A stretch of 64,000 nucleotides of DNA from Vibrio salinus (lineage in GTDB: Bacteria > Pseudomonadota > Gammaproteobacteria > Enterobacterales > Vibrionaceae). Of this stretch, positions 8,580-17,122 are shown one piece after another. Location: NCBI RefSeq assembly GCF_021272385.1, contig NZ_JAJSDZ010000010.1:1488001-1552000 (forward strand), in the 5' to 3' direction. The notes beneath the pieces are model-generated. The model was not told the origin of the DNA. It ran no database searches and saw nothing but the letters and a program-made list of their open reading frames with translations. A program made the position numbers and the translations under genes. Position 1 is the first letter of the stretch; each line of letters begins with the position of its first letter.

Positions 8580-9926
8580 TTGGATAATCTGAGTCTCGAC
8601 TTTTCCGGATCTGAAGATTTCAGGCCGCTTGCAGCCCGCATGCGGCCTGATACGCTTGAGCAGTATATAGGACAAACTCATATACTTGGTGAGGGGAAAC
8701 CTCTGCGTAAGGCGATTGAAAACGGACAACTTCATTCCATGATTTTGTGGGGACCGCCCGGGACTGGCAAAACGACGCTGGCAGAAGTAGCAGCGCATTA
8801 TGCTAATGCAAGGGTAGAACGGGTGTCGGCGGTTACTTCCGGTGTAAAAGAAATTCGGTTAGCCATTGAAAAAGCAAGGGAAAACCGTCTTGCCGGTTTT
8901 AAAACCATTTTGTTTGTTGATGAAGTCCACCGGTTTAATAAATCGCAACAGGACGCTTTTCTTCCTCATATCGAGGATGGAACAGTGACGTTTATCGGGG
9001 CGACAACAGAAAACCCTTCTTTTGAGCTTAATAATGCAATTTTGTCCAGAGCCCGGGTATATAAATTAACCGGTTTGTCATCCGACGAGATATTACAGGC
9101 CCTTAATATTGCCATTTCCGATAAGGAAAGAGGACTGGGGAAGCATTCCGTTAATATCGAGAGTGGCGTGTTAGACCGACTGGCGGAATATGTGCAGGGC
9201 GACACCCGTCAGGCAATGAATTATCTGGAACTGCTGTATGACATGGCAGAGGAAAAGGATTCGGTAAAACAACTGACCCTGGCCGGACTTGCTGAAGTTA
9301 TGGGAGAAAAAGTCAGTCGTTTTGATAATCACGGAGACATCTGGTACGACTTAATTTCAGCCGTACATAAGTCAATACGTGGTTCTGATCCAGATGCGGC
9401 GTTGTACTGGATGGCAAGAATCATTGTTGCAGGGGGCGATCCGTTGTACGTTGCACGCCGCCTTCTTGCTATTGCATCAGAAGATATCGGTAATGCGGAT
9501 CCCAGAGCAATGCAGGTCGCATTGTCTGCCTGGGATTGCTACCATCGGGTCGGGCCTGCGGAAGGCGAGCGGGCCATTGCACAAGCCGTTGTCTATATGG
9601 CTTGTGCGCCGAAAAGTAATGCGGTTTATACGGCCTGGAAGGGCGCACTGGCTGAGGCAAAAAATACACCGGAATACGAAGTACCACCACATTTGAGAAA
9701 TGCACCGACGAAGCTTATGAAAAAAATGGGGTACGGAGAAGAATACCGCTATGCTCACGACGAACCGGGAGCATACGCCGCCGGGGAAGTGTATTTCCCA
9801 CCTGAATTAGCAGGAACCCGGTACTATTACCCCTCTTCCCGTGGGTTAGAAATTAAAATTCGGGAAAAATTAGACTATTTGGCTGAATTAGACACAAAAA
9901 GCGACCAAAAGCGCTATGAAAAATAG
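8580..9926 (+). CDS. rarA: Replication-associated recombination protein RarA (MgsA), AAA+ ATPase
   Basis: This clamp-loader-like AAA+ ATPase acts at stalled replication forks. It is 448 residues with Walker A GPPGTGKTT, Walker B LFVDEVHRFNKSQQDAFLP, sensor region FIGATTENPSFELN and arginine-finger segment LSRARV. A C-terminal tetramerisation region follows (ALYWMARIIVAGGDP, ASEDIGNADPRAM). The start is TTG at 8580. It aligns exactly with the E. coli start (MDNLSLDF against MSNLSLDF) and lies seven bases after GAGAG, so this rare start codon is well supported. Confidence 0.96.
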   Translation: MDNLSLDFSGSEDFRPLAARMRPDTLEQYIGQTHILGEGKPLRKAIENGQLHSMILWGPPGTGKTTLAEVAAHYANARVERVSAVTSGVKEIRLAIEKARENRLAGFKTILFVDEVHRFNKSQQDAFLPHIEDGTVTFIGATTENPSFELNNAILSRARVYKLTGLSSDEILQALNIAISDKERGLGKHSVNIESGVLDRLAEYVQGDTRQAMNYLELLYDMAEEKDSVKQLTLAGLAEVMGEKVSRFDNHGDIWYDLISAVHKSIRGSDPDAALYWMARIIVAGGDPLYVARRLLAIASEDIGNADPRAMQVALSAWDCYHRVGPAEGERAIAQAVVYMACAPKSNAVYTAWKGALAEAKNTPEYEVPPHLRNAPTKLMKKMGYGEEYRYAHDEPGAYAAGEVYFPPELAGTRYYYPSSRGLEIKIREKLDYLAELDTKSDQKRYEK

Positions 9927-9968
9927 TGAGTTTTCGTTATCTTTTATCAGTTAAGAGTTTCCAATTGG

Positions 9969-9994
9969 TTTTGAGGTGATATTTCATCTCAAAA
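9969..9994 (+). other. Hairpin in the serS leader
   Basis: An 11-bp stem (TTTTGAGGTGA / TCATCTCAAAA, one G-U pair) with a 4-base loop lies between rarA and serS. There is no T run on the plus strand, so it is not a classical terminator. It could tune RNA stability; no specific role can be assigned. Confidence 0.4.
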
Positions 9995-10030
9995 CTCTCA
10001 TATTCACATATTAAAAGCATAGGATTAGCA

Positions 10031-11338
10031 ATGCTGGATTCTAAATTACTTCGTGCAGAACTGGATGAAACCGCTGCAAAACTGGCGCGTCGGGGCTTTA
10101 GCCTGGACGTGGATGCAATTCGTCAACTTGAAGAGCAACGTAAATCGATTCAGGTCGAAGTTGAAAATTTACAATCCACACGTAATTCGATCTCCAAACA
10201 AATTGGCCAGAAAATGGCGGCAGGTGATAAAGAAGGCGCCGAAGAAATTAAGAAACAAATTGGCACATTAGGTAGTGATCTTGACGCGAAAAAAGTCGAA
10301 CTAACGGAAGTCCTGACTAAAATTGAAGAGATCGCACTGACGGTTCCTAATCTTCCGGACGATTCAGTGCCTGACGGCAAAGATGAAAATGACAACGTTG
10401 AAGTCAGCCGTTGGGGTGAGCCTAAGCAGTACTCATTTGAAGTGAAAGATCATGTTGATTTGGGCGAAATGGGCGATGGTCTGGATTTTGCCAGCGCAAC
10501 AAAACTGACTGGTGCCCGCTTCGTTGTTATGAAAGGTCAGTTTGCACGTTTACACCGTGCAATTGCACAGTTTATGCTGGACCTTCACACCGAACAACAT
10601 GGTTACTGTGAAACGTATGTTCCTTATCTGGTTAACTCAGACAGTTTGTATGGTACTGGTCAGTTACCAAAATTTGGCAAAGACCTTTACCATACCGAAC
10701 CTCTTGTTGAGAAAGTGGATGATGAAGAGCCCCGTAAGCTTTCATTGATTCCGACGGCTGAAGTACCGCTGACCAATATTGTTCGTGGTGAAATTCTGGA
10801 AGACGATGCATTACCGCTGAAAATGACAGCACATACCCCTTGTTTCCGTTCAGAAGCCGGATCGTATGGTCGTGATACGCGTGGATTGATTCGTATGCAC
10901 CAGTTTGACAAGGTTGAACTGGTTCAGATTACAAAACCTGAAGAGTCGATGGCCGCTCTTGAAGAGTTGACCGGACATGCTGAAAAAGTGCTTCAGTTAT
11001 TGGAACTGCCATATCGTAAGGTCGTACTGTGTACCGGTGACATGGGCTTTGGTTCATGTAAAACTTATGATTTGGAAGTCTGGGTTCCGGCACAGAATAC
11101 TTACCGTGAAATTTCATCCTGCTCTAACATGTGGGATTTTCAGGCAAGACGTATGCAAACCCGTTTTCGTCGTAAAGGCGAGAAAAAACCGGAGTTGGTT
11201 CATACACTGAATGGTTCAGGTCTTGCGGTAGGTCGTACAATGGTTGCGATTCTTGAAAACTTCCAGCAGGAAGATGGCCGTGTTGAAATTCCAGAAGTAT
11301 TGAGAAAATACATGAATGGTTTAACTCACATCGGTTAA
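10031..11338 (+). CDS. serS: Seryl-tRNA synthetase
   Basis: SerS charges tRNA-Ser (and selenocysteine tRNA) with serine. It is 435 residues with the N-terminal coiled-coil arm that grips the long variable arm of the tRNA (residues about 30-100, rich in E, K and Q). The class II catalytic core follows. Motif 2 is TPCFRSEAGSYGRDTRG, leading into IRMHQFDKVE, and motif 3 is GSGLAVGRTMVAILENFQ. The arm, motif order and length are all standard. AGGA precedes the ATG. A strong terminator follows. Confidence 0.98.
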   Translation: MLDSKLLRAELDETAAKLARRGFSLDVDAIRQLEEQRKSIQVEVENLQSTRNSISKQIGQKMAAGDKEGAEEIKKQIGTLGSDLDAKKVELTEVLTKIEEIALTVPNLPDDSVPDGKDENDNVEVSRWGEPKQYSFEVKDHVDLGEMGDGLDFASATKLTGARFVVMKGQFARLHRAIAQFMLDLHTEQHGYCETYVPYLVNSDSLYGTGQLPKFGKDLYHTEPLVEKVDDEEPRKLSLIPTAEVPLTNIVRGEILEDDALPLKMTAHTPCFRSEAGSYGRDTRGLIRMHQFDKVELVQITKPEESMAALEELTGHAEKVLQLLELPYRKVVLCTGDMGFGSCKTYDLEVWVPAQNTYREISSCSNMWDFQARRMQTRFRRKGEKKPELVHTLNGSGLAVGRTMVAILENFQQEDGRVEIPEVLRKYMNGLTHIG

Positions 11339-11356
11339 TTTTCAGCGGATAACGCG

Positions 11357-11410
11357 AAAAGGTTGCATGTACATAGGGCAGTTTGCACTTATATCATGCA
11401 ACCTTTTTTT
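11357..11410 (+). terminator. Rho-independent terminator after serS
   Basis: A 13-bp stem (AAAAGGTTGCATG with CATGCAACCTTTT) spans a long loop of about 25 bases and ends in a T7 run. Confidence 0.8.
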
Positions 11411-11525
11411 ATTTTTATTCTTTGGTTGTTGTATTTACAGGATAATTTGCGTTGGTATGTCTTTTGCTAGTATCCCTATGATTAAAGGTAATTGGATGTG
11501 AATACAAATAACAACGTTGGTGGGT

Positions 11526-11560
11526 AAAAGACTCAACTTTCAGGTTGGGTCTTTTTTTGT
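11526..11560 (+). terminator. Second terminator, within a short transcript upstream of cobA
   Basis: A 12-bp stem (AAAAGACTCAAC / GTTGGGTCTTTT, one G-U pair) with a 6-base loop is followed by a T tract. It lies about 100 bases before cobA and downstream of an extended -10-like sequence (TGCTAGTAT at 11465-11473, weak -35 TTGCGT at 11447-11452). It would end an 80-base RNA: either an attenuator for cobA or a small RNA. Confidence 0.65.
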
Positions 11561-11658
11561 CTGGCAGATATCAACAATTTGATCTGTAACATAAGGACTT
11601 TTTCTCAGTCGGGTATGGTATTTCCTGATGTTTCAATTTGAGTTCGCCGGTTAGTTAC

Positions 11659-12522
11659 ATGAAAAATATGCCTTTCCTTTCTGACGAGACTTATCTTCCT
11701 CACGATAGAATGTATGAAGATTCTACTGTCAGCGCCTCCGGATTATCCGGTCGTAGTGACGAGAAAGGGAGAGTCTGCCTTGTTGGTGCCGGACCCGGAG
11801 ATCCGGATCTGTTGACAGTCAAAGCGCTTCGTTTAATTGAAAATGCAGAAGTCGTTGTGTTTGACCGTCTTGTCGGCAAAGACATTCTGGCATTATGTCA
11901 TCCCGATGCCGATATGATTTATGCTGGCAAACGCTGTGGTCGGCAAAGTATGAAACAGGAAACCATCTCGCAGTTATTGGTTGACCTGGCGCTAAGTGGA
12001 AAAAATGTGATTCGCCTAAAAGGGGGGGACCCCTTTATTTTTGGCCGTGGAGGGGAAGAAGCGCTCTTATTAGCCGAAAATGGTATTCAGTATGAGGTTG
12101 TTCCGGGGGTAACAGCGGCCATTGGCTGTTCTGCCAGTGCATTGATACCGTTGACTCACCGGAAAGTGTCCCGCAGTGTAACGTTTGTCACCGGACATGT
12201 CGTTTCCGGCGCAATGCCAGCATGGGCCGGACTGGTTCATTCGGGACAAACGTTAGTTTTTTATATGGGACTTGAAAAAGCCAATGCTATTCAGTCCGGG
12301 TTATACGAAGCCGGATTATCTTTGAATACCCCGGTGGCCGTTGTTGGGAAGGGGTGCAGTAAAGAACAGGAAGTGCATACTTTTCAATTGAATGAACTGA
12401 AATCAATGGCTGTTAAGTTGGCCGGGTTGAGTCCGGCATTAATTATTATCGGGCAGGTGGTGACATTACGTACTGCATTGATGACTTCACTTAATGAAAT
12501 AAAGCAGATGGGAATGATGTAA
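11659..12522 (+). CDS. cobA: Uroporphyrinogen-III C-methyltransferase (SUMT)
   Basis: This enzyme transfers two methyl groups from S-adenosylmethionine to uroporphyrinogen III, giving precorrin-2 for siroheme or cobalamin. About 287 residues hold the full methyltransferase: VCLVGAGPGDPDLLTVKALR, the VVFDRLV stretch, AGKRCGRQSMKQETI, IRLKGGDPFIFGRGGEEA and VVPGVTAAIGCSA. It lacks the N-terminal CysG oxidase/chelatase part. The start is uncertain: TTG 11638 and ATG 11659 both lack a clear ribosome binding site, and conserved sequence begins only near residue 40. It stands alone between serS and bioA, away from the nitrite or sulfate genes that usually accompany it. Confidence 0.9.
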   Translation: MKNMPFLSDETYLPHDRMYEDSTVSASGLSGRSDEKGRVCLVGAGPGDPDLLTVKALRLIENAEVVVFDRLVGKDILALCHPDADMIYAGKRCGRQSMKQETISQLLVDLALSGKNVIRLKGGDPFIFGRGGEEALLLAENGIQYEVVPGVTAAIGCSASALIPLTHRKVSRSVTFVTGHVVSGAMPAWAGLVHSGQTLVFYMGLEKANAIQSGLYEAGLSLNTPVAVVGKGCSKEQEVHTFQLNELKSMAVKLAGLSPALIIIGQVVTLRTALMTSLNEIKQMGMM

Positions 12523-12535
12523 CTTTTTCAGGAGC

Positions 12536-12574
12536 ACACAGCCATATTTTATTATGAATAAGGCTGTGTATTTA
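12536..12574. terminator. Possible bidirectional terminator between cobA and bioA
   Basis: ACACAGCC (12536-12543) pairs with GGCTGTGT (12562-12569) over an AT-rich 18-base loop, followed by ATTTAAT. It lies between two convergent genes. The stem is short and the T run poor, so this is tentative. Confidence 0.45.
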
Positions 12575-12588
12575 ATAAAGTTATCCGG

Positions 12589-13872
12589 TTATTGGAAGTG
12601 AGCGGATATCTGGACGGCTTCTCTTATCATCTGTATCAAATATTCAATGTCACTGGCCGGGGTGATATAAGGTGGCATGATGTAAATCAGTTTGCCGAAC
12701 GGACGGATCCAGACGCCGTTTTTGACAAAAAAGGCCTGTATTTCAGGCATATTGACCGGCTGGTCCACTTCGATAACTCCGATGGCGCCCAGATAGCGGA
12801 CATCGCTGACATGTTTCAGGTTCATTAAAGACGGAAGTTGCTTTTTAAAGATAGCTTCAATGGTTTCCACCTTACTTTGCCAGTCATTTTTTGTCAGTAA
12901 ATCGAGGCTTTTTGTAGCGACATGGCAGGCAAGCGGGTTACCCATAAAGGTCGGACCATGCATAAAACAACCGGCTTCACCGCTACACACAGTATCTGCT
13001 ACTTTTTTTGTAGTAAGGGTTGCAGCCAGTGTCATATATCCACCGGTAATGGCTTTCCCAACGCACATAATATCGGGTTCAATATCTGCGTGTTCGCAGG
13101 CAAAAAGCTTTCCTGTCCGTCCAAAGCCAGTGGCTATTTCGTCGACAATAAGCAGTAAATTATGTTGATTGCATAGTGTTCTTAATTGCCTCAGATATTC
13201 AGGATGGTAAATTCGCATTCCTCCTGCGCCCTGAACGATGGGCTCCAGTATGACCGCAGCAACATTATGGGAATGCTCTTCAATGCATTGCTTCATACCC
13301 TGCATATCACTTTCCTGCCATTCCTGCCAGAATCCGGTGACCGGAGAATCGACAAAAATATGTTCAGGTAAGAAACCTTTATAAAGTTTATGCATGGAGT
13401 TGTCCGGATCCGTTACTGACATTGCGGCGAAGGTATCTCCGTGATATCCGTGACGAACCGTAATAAATTTTGACCGGGCTTCTCCAAGTGCATGCCAGTA
13501 CTGCAAGGCCATTTTTAGGGCGACTTCAACCGAGACAGAGCCGGAATCTGCCAGAAATACTTTTTCCAGTGATGGCGGTGTGATTTTTACCAACCGTTTA
13601 CATAATTCAACGGCTGGCTGATGCGTTAACCCGCCAAACATAACATGAGACATACTTTTAATCTGGGATTCTACAGCATGGTTCAGTTCGGGATGATTAT
13701 AGCCATGTATGGCTGCCCACCACGAAGACATACCATCAATCAGCTTTTCACCGGTTTCAAGATAAAGGTGATTATTGTCAGCATGACTAACCGGGTAGCA
13801 GGGTAAAGGATTAATGGTAGAGGTATAAGGATGCCAGATATGCTGGCGATCAAACTGAATGTCTATGCTCAT
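12589..13872 (-). CDS. bioA: Adenosylmethionine-8-amino-7-oxononanoate aminotransferase
   Basis: BioA makes 7,8-diaminononanoate in biotin synthesis, using S-adenosylmethionine as amino donor and pyridoxal phosphate as cofactor. It is 427 residues. The start has HIWHPYTS, and MSSWWAAIHGYNHPELN and SDSGSVSVEVALKMA (glycine/serine cofactor loop) follow. The metal-like aspartate is in LIVDEIATGFGRTG, the Schiff-base lysine in MCVGKAITGGYM, and MHGPTFMGNPLACHVA is near the active site. The gene is divergent from bioBFCD, with a BirA-like operator just upstream of its start. Confidence 0.96.
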   Translation of the reverse strand: MSIDIQFDRQHIWHPYTSTINPLPCYPVSHADNNHLYLETGEKLIDGMSSWWAAIHGYNHPELNHAVESQIKSMSHVMFGGLTHQPAVELCKRLVKITPPSLEKVFLADSGSVSVEVALKMALQYWHALGEARSKFITVRHGYHGDTFAAMSVTDPDNSMHKLYKGFLPEHIFVDSPVTGFWQEWQESDMQGMKQCIEEHSHNVAAVILEPIVQGAGGMRIYHPEYLRQLRTLCNQHNLLLIVDEIATGFGRTGKLFACEHADIEPDIMCVGKAITGGYMTLAATLTTKKVADTVCSGEAGCFMHGPTFMGNPLACHVATKSLDLLTKNDWQSKVETIEAIFKKQLPSLMNLKHVSDVRYLGAIGVIEVDQPVNMPEIQAFFVKNGVWIRPFGKLIYIMPPYITPASDIEYLIQMIREAVQISAHFQ

Positions 13873-13883
13873 TATTTAACCAA

Positions 13884-13917
13884 TGGTAAACCTGTTGATT
13901 TATTTTTAGGGTTACAT
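13884..13917. promoter_or_regulatory. BirA operator (biotin repressor box) at the bioA promoter
   Basis: TGGTAAACC, 16 bases, then GGGTTACAT matches the BirA consensus TTGTAAACC-N16-GGTTTACAA at 8 of 9 and 7 of 9 positions with the correct spacing. It lies directly downstream of the bioA -10 box. BirA bound to biotinyl-AMP would be expected to repress here. The motif is seen; regulation is inferred. Confidence 0.7.
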
Positions 13918-13943
13918 CATAAAACGAGGAAAATATTCATCAA
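13916..13943 (-). promoter_or_regulatory. Predicted bioA promoter
   Basis: On the minus strand TTGATG (13938-13943), a 16-base spacer and TATGAT (13916-13921) form a good sigma-70 promoter. Its -10 box abuts the BirA operator. Confidence 0.65.
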
Positions 13944-14045
13944 CTGTTTTTGTTTGTAATTTTTAACATAAAATTGAGCTTTGAATGTAAAAAATGGCCG
14001 TAATAGAGTAATTGTAGGAATAGCTTTTGGTTAATAAATAACCAA

Positions 14046-14099
14046 ATGTAAACCATAAAAATAAAATGGTATTGACATAAAGCGGGCAGCGAATAGACT
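14046..14099 (+). promoter_or_regulatory. Predicted bioB promoter with second, weaker BirA-like box
   Basis: TTGACA (14072-14077), 16 bases and TAGACT (14094-14099) form a promoter for bioBFCD. ATGTAAACC at 14046-14054 is a good BirA left half. The matching right half, TATTGACAT at 14070-14078 (spacing 15, 5 of 9), is weak and overlaps the -35 box. The two divergent promoters thus seem to have separate operators rather than the single shared one of E. coli. Confidence 0.55.
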
Positions 14100-14135
14100 A
14101 GTAGCCAATAACAATAAATACGTTAAGGATTGCAT

Positions 14136-15188
14136 GTGGAAGTTCGTCATAACTGGACCGTAAAAGAGGTTCGGGAACTATTGGAAAAACCGTTCATGGA
14201 CCTTCTTTTTGAGGCTCAGTTAGTTCACCGGGAGCATCATCCTCATAACTATGTTCAGGTTAGTACCCTGCTGTCGATTAAAACCGGGGCGTGCCCTGAA
14301 GACTGTAAATACTGCCCGCAAAGCGCACACTACAGTACCGATGTTGAAAAAGAACGTCTGATGGAAGTTGAGCGTGTACTCGATGCGGCGAAAAAAGCCA
14401 AAGCGGCCGGTTCGACCCGTTTTTGTATGGGGGCTGCATGGAAAAACCCTAAAGAACGGGACATGCCTTATATCAAGCAGATCATTGCCGGAGTGAAAGA
14501 GCAGGGTCTGGAAACCTGTATGACGCTTGGTATGTTAACTGCGCAGCAGGCCCAGGAACTGGCGGATGCCGGACTGGATTATTACAACCATAATCTGGAT
14601 ACCTCCCCTGAATTTTACGGAAAAATAATTACGACGCGAACTTATCAGGACAGATTGGATACCTTATCTCATATTCGTGACGCCGGAATGAAAATTTGTT
14701 CCGGAGGTATTATCGGTATGGGTGAGAATGCTAATGACCGCGCCGGTCTTTTAACTGAACTGGCGAACCTGCCTGTTCATCCCGAAAGTGTGCCTATTAA
14801 TATGCTGGTCAAAGTGAAAGGAACACCTCTGGAAAACGCTGAAGATGTTGAGCCATTTGATTTTATACGCCTTATTGCGGCGGCAAGAATCATGATGCCT
14901 GCATCGGCAGTCCGTCTTTCTGCCGGACGTGAAAATATGAATGAGCAGATGCAGGCGTTATGTTTTATGGCAGGCGCTAACTCAATTTTCTATGGCTGCA
15001 AATTGCTGACGACCCCGAACCCATCAGAAGATGCCGATATGCTTCTCTTTGATAAATTGGGTATCAATCATCAGCATGTGGCGCAAAAGCCGGATGAAAT
15101 CGAAGAGAGCAAATTACTGGATCGTGTTGTTGAGAACGTGGTATCGCGTCCTCAAAAAGACGATTTGTTCTATGATGCATCTCTTTGA
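14136..15188 (+). CDS. bioB: Biotin synthase
   Basis: This radical-SAM enzyme inserts sulfur into dethiobiotin. It is 350 residues. The [4Fe-4S] cysteines are in KTGACPEDCKYCPQSAHY (CxxxCxxC), and the auxiliary-cluster landmarks CMGAAWKNP, ETCMTLGML, YYNHNLDTSPEFYG and CSGGIIGMGE follow. VRLSAGRENM carries the conserved arginine. I take GTG at 14136 as the start (MEVRHNW). It follows AAGGA by six bases, whereas TTG 14130 touches the ribosome binding site. The gene overlaps the bioF start by about 17 bases. Confidence 0.96.
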   Translation: MEVRHNWTVKEVRELLEKPFMDLLFEAQLVHREHHPHNYVQVSTLLSIKTGACPEDCKYCPQSAHYSTDVEKERLMEVERVLDAAKKAKAAGSTRFCMGAAWKNPKERDMPYIKQIIAGVKEQGLETCMTLGMLTAQQAQELADAGLDYYNHNLDTSPEFYGKIITTRTYQDRLDTLSHIRDAGMKICSGGIIGMGENANDRAGLLTELANLPVHPESVPINMLVKVKGTPLENAEDVEPFDFIRLIAAARIMMPASAVRLSAGRENMNEQMQALCFMAGANSIFYGCKLLTTPNPSEDADMLLFDKLGINHQHVAQKPDEIEESKLLDRVVENVVSRPQKDDLFYDASL

Positions 15189-16350
15189 TCAGCGTATCAC
15201 CAGTGCTTTACAGGAGCGTAAAGCACTGGGTTTGGAGCGCCGGGTGCTGAAAATTGACAACGGAAATACAAAAGAACTTTGCTTCGGTGACCGGAACTAT
15301 CTCAATTTTTCCAGTAATGATTATCTTGGTCTGGCTAATGACACTGAATTGATCCGAAAATGGCAGCAGGGACTGGACCGGTTTGGCGCGGGCAGTTCAT
15401 CATCGCCAATGGTGGTCGGAAACAGTTATCCCCACGAGTTGTTAAAAACATCTCTGTGTGAATGGCTGGATTATGACGAGTGTGTGTTGTTTAATTCAGG
15501 GTTCAGTGCGAATCAGGCTCTGATTACATCGTTGTTTAAAAAAGGCGATTTGTTGCTGCAGGATAAGTTAAATCATGCATCACTGATGGAAGCCGGTATG
15601 TTGTCTCCGGCGACGATGAAGCGGTTTAGACATAACGATATAAAACATTTGGTATCCTTTCTCAGGGATGAAGACCATCCTACAGCAGTTATCACGGAAG
15701 GTGTTTTCAGTATGGACGGAGACATGGCCTCTGTCAGAGAAATGCACCAGGCCATTGGTAATAAAGCCATTTTGATTGTTGATGATGCCCATGGTATTGG
15801 TGTTTTAGGTGAGCAGGGCAAAGGTTCAACCCATCTGGCCGGAGTGAAGCCGGATCTTCTGGTTGTTACTTTTGGTAAAGCATTCGGCCTGTCCGGCGCT
15901 GCCATTATGTGTAGCCATTCTGTCGGTGATTATATTAATCAGTTTGCCCGCCATCATGTTTATTCGACGGCGATGCCTCCGTCACAGGCTTACGCCTTAA
16001 ATCACGCTGTTTTTATGATTAAAGAGCAGCAATGGCGCAGAGATAAACTCGCTGAATTACAGGCGCTGTTTCACAAAAGAATGAGTCCGTTCGGTGCCCA
16101 TTATGTTGAAACTGTTACGGCAATTAAGCCGATTCTGATTGGCGGAGTAAATGAAACCATTGCGGTTGCTGAGCAGATCAGACGTCAGGGAATATGGATT
16201 ACCGGAATTCGGCCACCGACTGTCCCAGCCGGACAGGGGCGGCTAAGAGTTACGCTAACCTCAGGACACAGTGTGACGGACGTTGATAAATTATGTTCCT
16301 GTCTGGAACACACGCTGGAGAACCTTCATGTTGCCCACGACTGCGAGTAA
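15172..16350 (+). CDS. bioF: 8-amino-7-oxononanoate synthase
   Basis: This pyridoxal-phosphate enzyme condenses pimeloyl-ACP/CoA with alanine. It is about 392 residues. Recognisable stretches are NFSSNDYLGLAND, FGAGSSSSPMVVGN, VLFNSGFSANQA, the cofactor-binding DDAHGIGVLG, and the lysine in TFGKAFGLSGA. Adjacent ATG codons at 15172 and 15175 are equally plausible starts, both inside the end of bioB. An in-frame extension to 15031 exists but lies within bioB and is rejected. Coupled translation within bioBFCD is likely. Confidence 0.95.
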   Translation: MMHLFDQRITSALQERKALGLERRVLKIDNGNTKELCFGDRNYLNFSSNDYLGLANDTELIRKWQQGLDRFGAGSSSSPMVVGNSYPHELLKTSLCEWLDYDECVLFNSGFSANQALITSLFKKGDLLLQDKLNHASLMEAGMLSPATMKRFRHNDIKHLVSFLRDEDHPTAVITEGVFSMDGDMASVREMHQAIGNKAILIVDDAHGIGVLGEQGKGSTHLAGVKPDLLVVTFGKAFGLSGAAIMCSHSVGDYINQFARHHVYSTAMPPSQAYALNHAVFMIKEQQWRRDKLAELQALFHKRMSPFGAHYVETVTAIKPILIGGVNETIAVAEQIRRQGIWITGIRPPTVPAGQGRLRVTLTSGHSVTDVDKLCSCLEHTLENLHVAHDCE

Positions 16351-17122
16351 GCCTACAAATAAAGAATATATCGCTAATGCGTTTTCCAAAGCGGCTCACT
16401 GCTATGACCGGCATGCTCAGTTTCAGCGGGATGTGGCGGATATTTTACTGGCGAATATCCCGGACAATCTTGCCGGTAAACGGATTCTGGATCTGGGATG
16501 CGGTACAGGCTATGTTGCCAAAGCGTTGCTTGAGCGTGGAGCACACGTTACCTGTGTGGATATCAGTGAGGGGATGCTTCAGGTCGCAGAAAAGATGCTG
16601 GGAACGCAGCAGGTCAGTTATTTATGTGCTGATGCAGAGCAATTACCCATTCCTGACGGAACATTTGATTATGTGACATCCAGTCTTGCCCTCCAGTGGT
16701 GTGAAGATTTATCCCGTCCGATGACAGAAATTAAACGGGTTTTGAAATCCGACGGTACGGCTTATTTTTCAACTCTGCTGGATGGATCGCTTGACGAACT
16801 GCGCTGGTCATGGGCACAAGTTGACCGGCATCAACATGTCAATGTGTTCAAAAGTTTAAAAAGGGTAAAACTTGCGTTAGCGCAATCTGATATAGAAAAC
16901 CATCAGTTAGACTTGCGTAGAATTACAGTCTGGTATGAATCAGCAATCGCATTAATGAAAGACCTTAAAGGCATCGGGGCCACCCATGTCAATAACCGGG
17001 ATAACGGTCTGGTAAGTCGCAATGCGCTATGTGCCGTTGAGCGGGAATACCAGCGTTTTCAAAATTCTGCAGGATTATTACCTGCAACCTATCAAGTGTG
17101 TATTGGGGTAATACGACAATGA
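16328..17122 (+). CDS. bioC: Malonyl-ACP O-methyltransferase
   Basis: BioC methylates malonyl-ACP so that the fatty acid machinery can build pimeloyl-ACP. About 264 residues carry the class I S-adenosylmethionine fold: IANAFSKAAHCYDRHAQFQ at the N-terminus, motif I ILDLGCGTGYVAKAL, VTCVDISEGML, and the SSLALQWCEDLSRPM motif typical of BioC. The start ATG at 16328 follows GGAG and overlaps bioF by 23 bases. Its stop overlaps the bioD start (ATGA). Confidence 0.94.
   Translation: MLPTTASKPTNKEYIANAFSKAAHCYDRHAQFQRDVADILLANIPDNLAGKRILDLGCGTGYVAKALLERGAHVTCVDISEGMLQVAEKMLGTQQVSYLCADAEQLPIPDGTFDYVTSSLALQWCEDLSRPMTEIKRVLKSDGTAYFSTLLDGSLDELRWSWAQVDRHQHVNVFKSLKRVKLALAQSDIENHQLDLRRITVWYESAIALMKDLKGIGATHVNNRDNGLVSRNALCAVEREYQRFQNSAGLLPATYQVCIGVIRQ

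Noticed and set aside
9969..9994. Hairpin after rarA considered as its terminator
   Set aside because: The stem is good but no T run follows on the plus strand, so it was listed only as a hairpin of unknown role.
15031..15171. N-terminal extension of the bioF frame
   Set aside because: It overlaps bioB coding sequence for 140 bases and has no family similarity. BioF proteins start near 15172.
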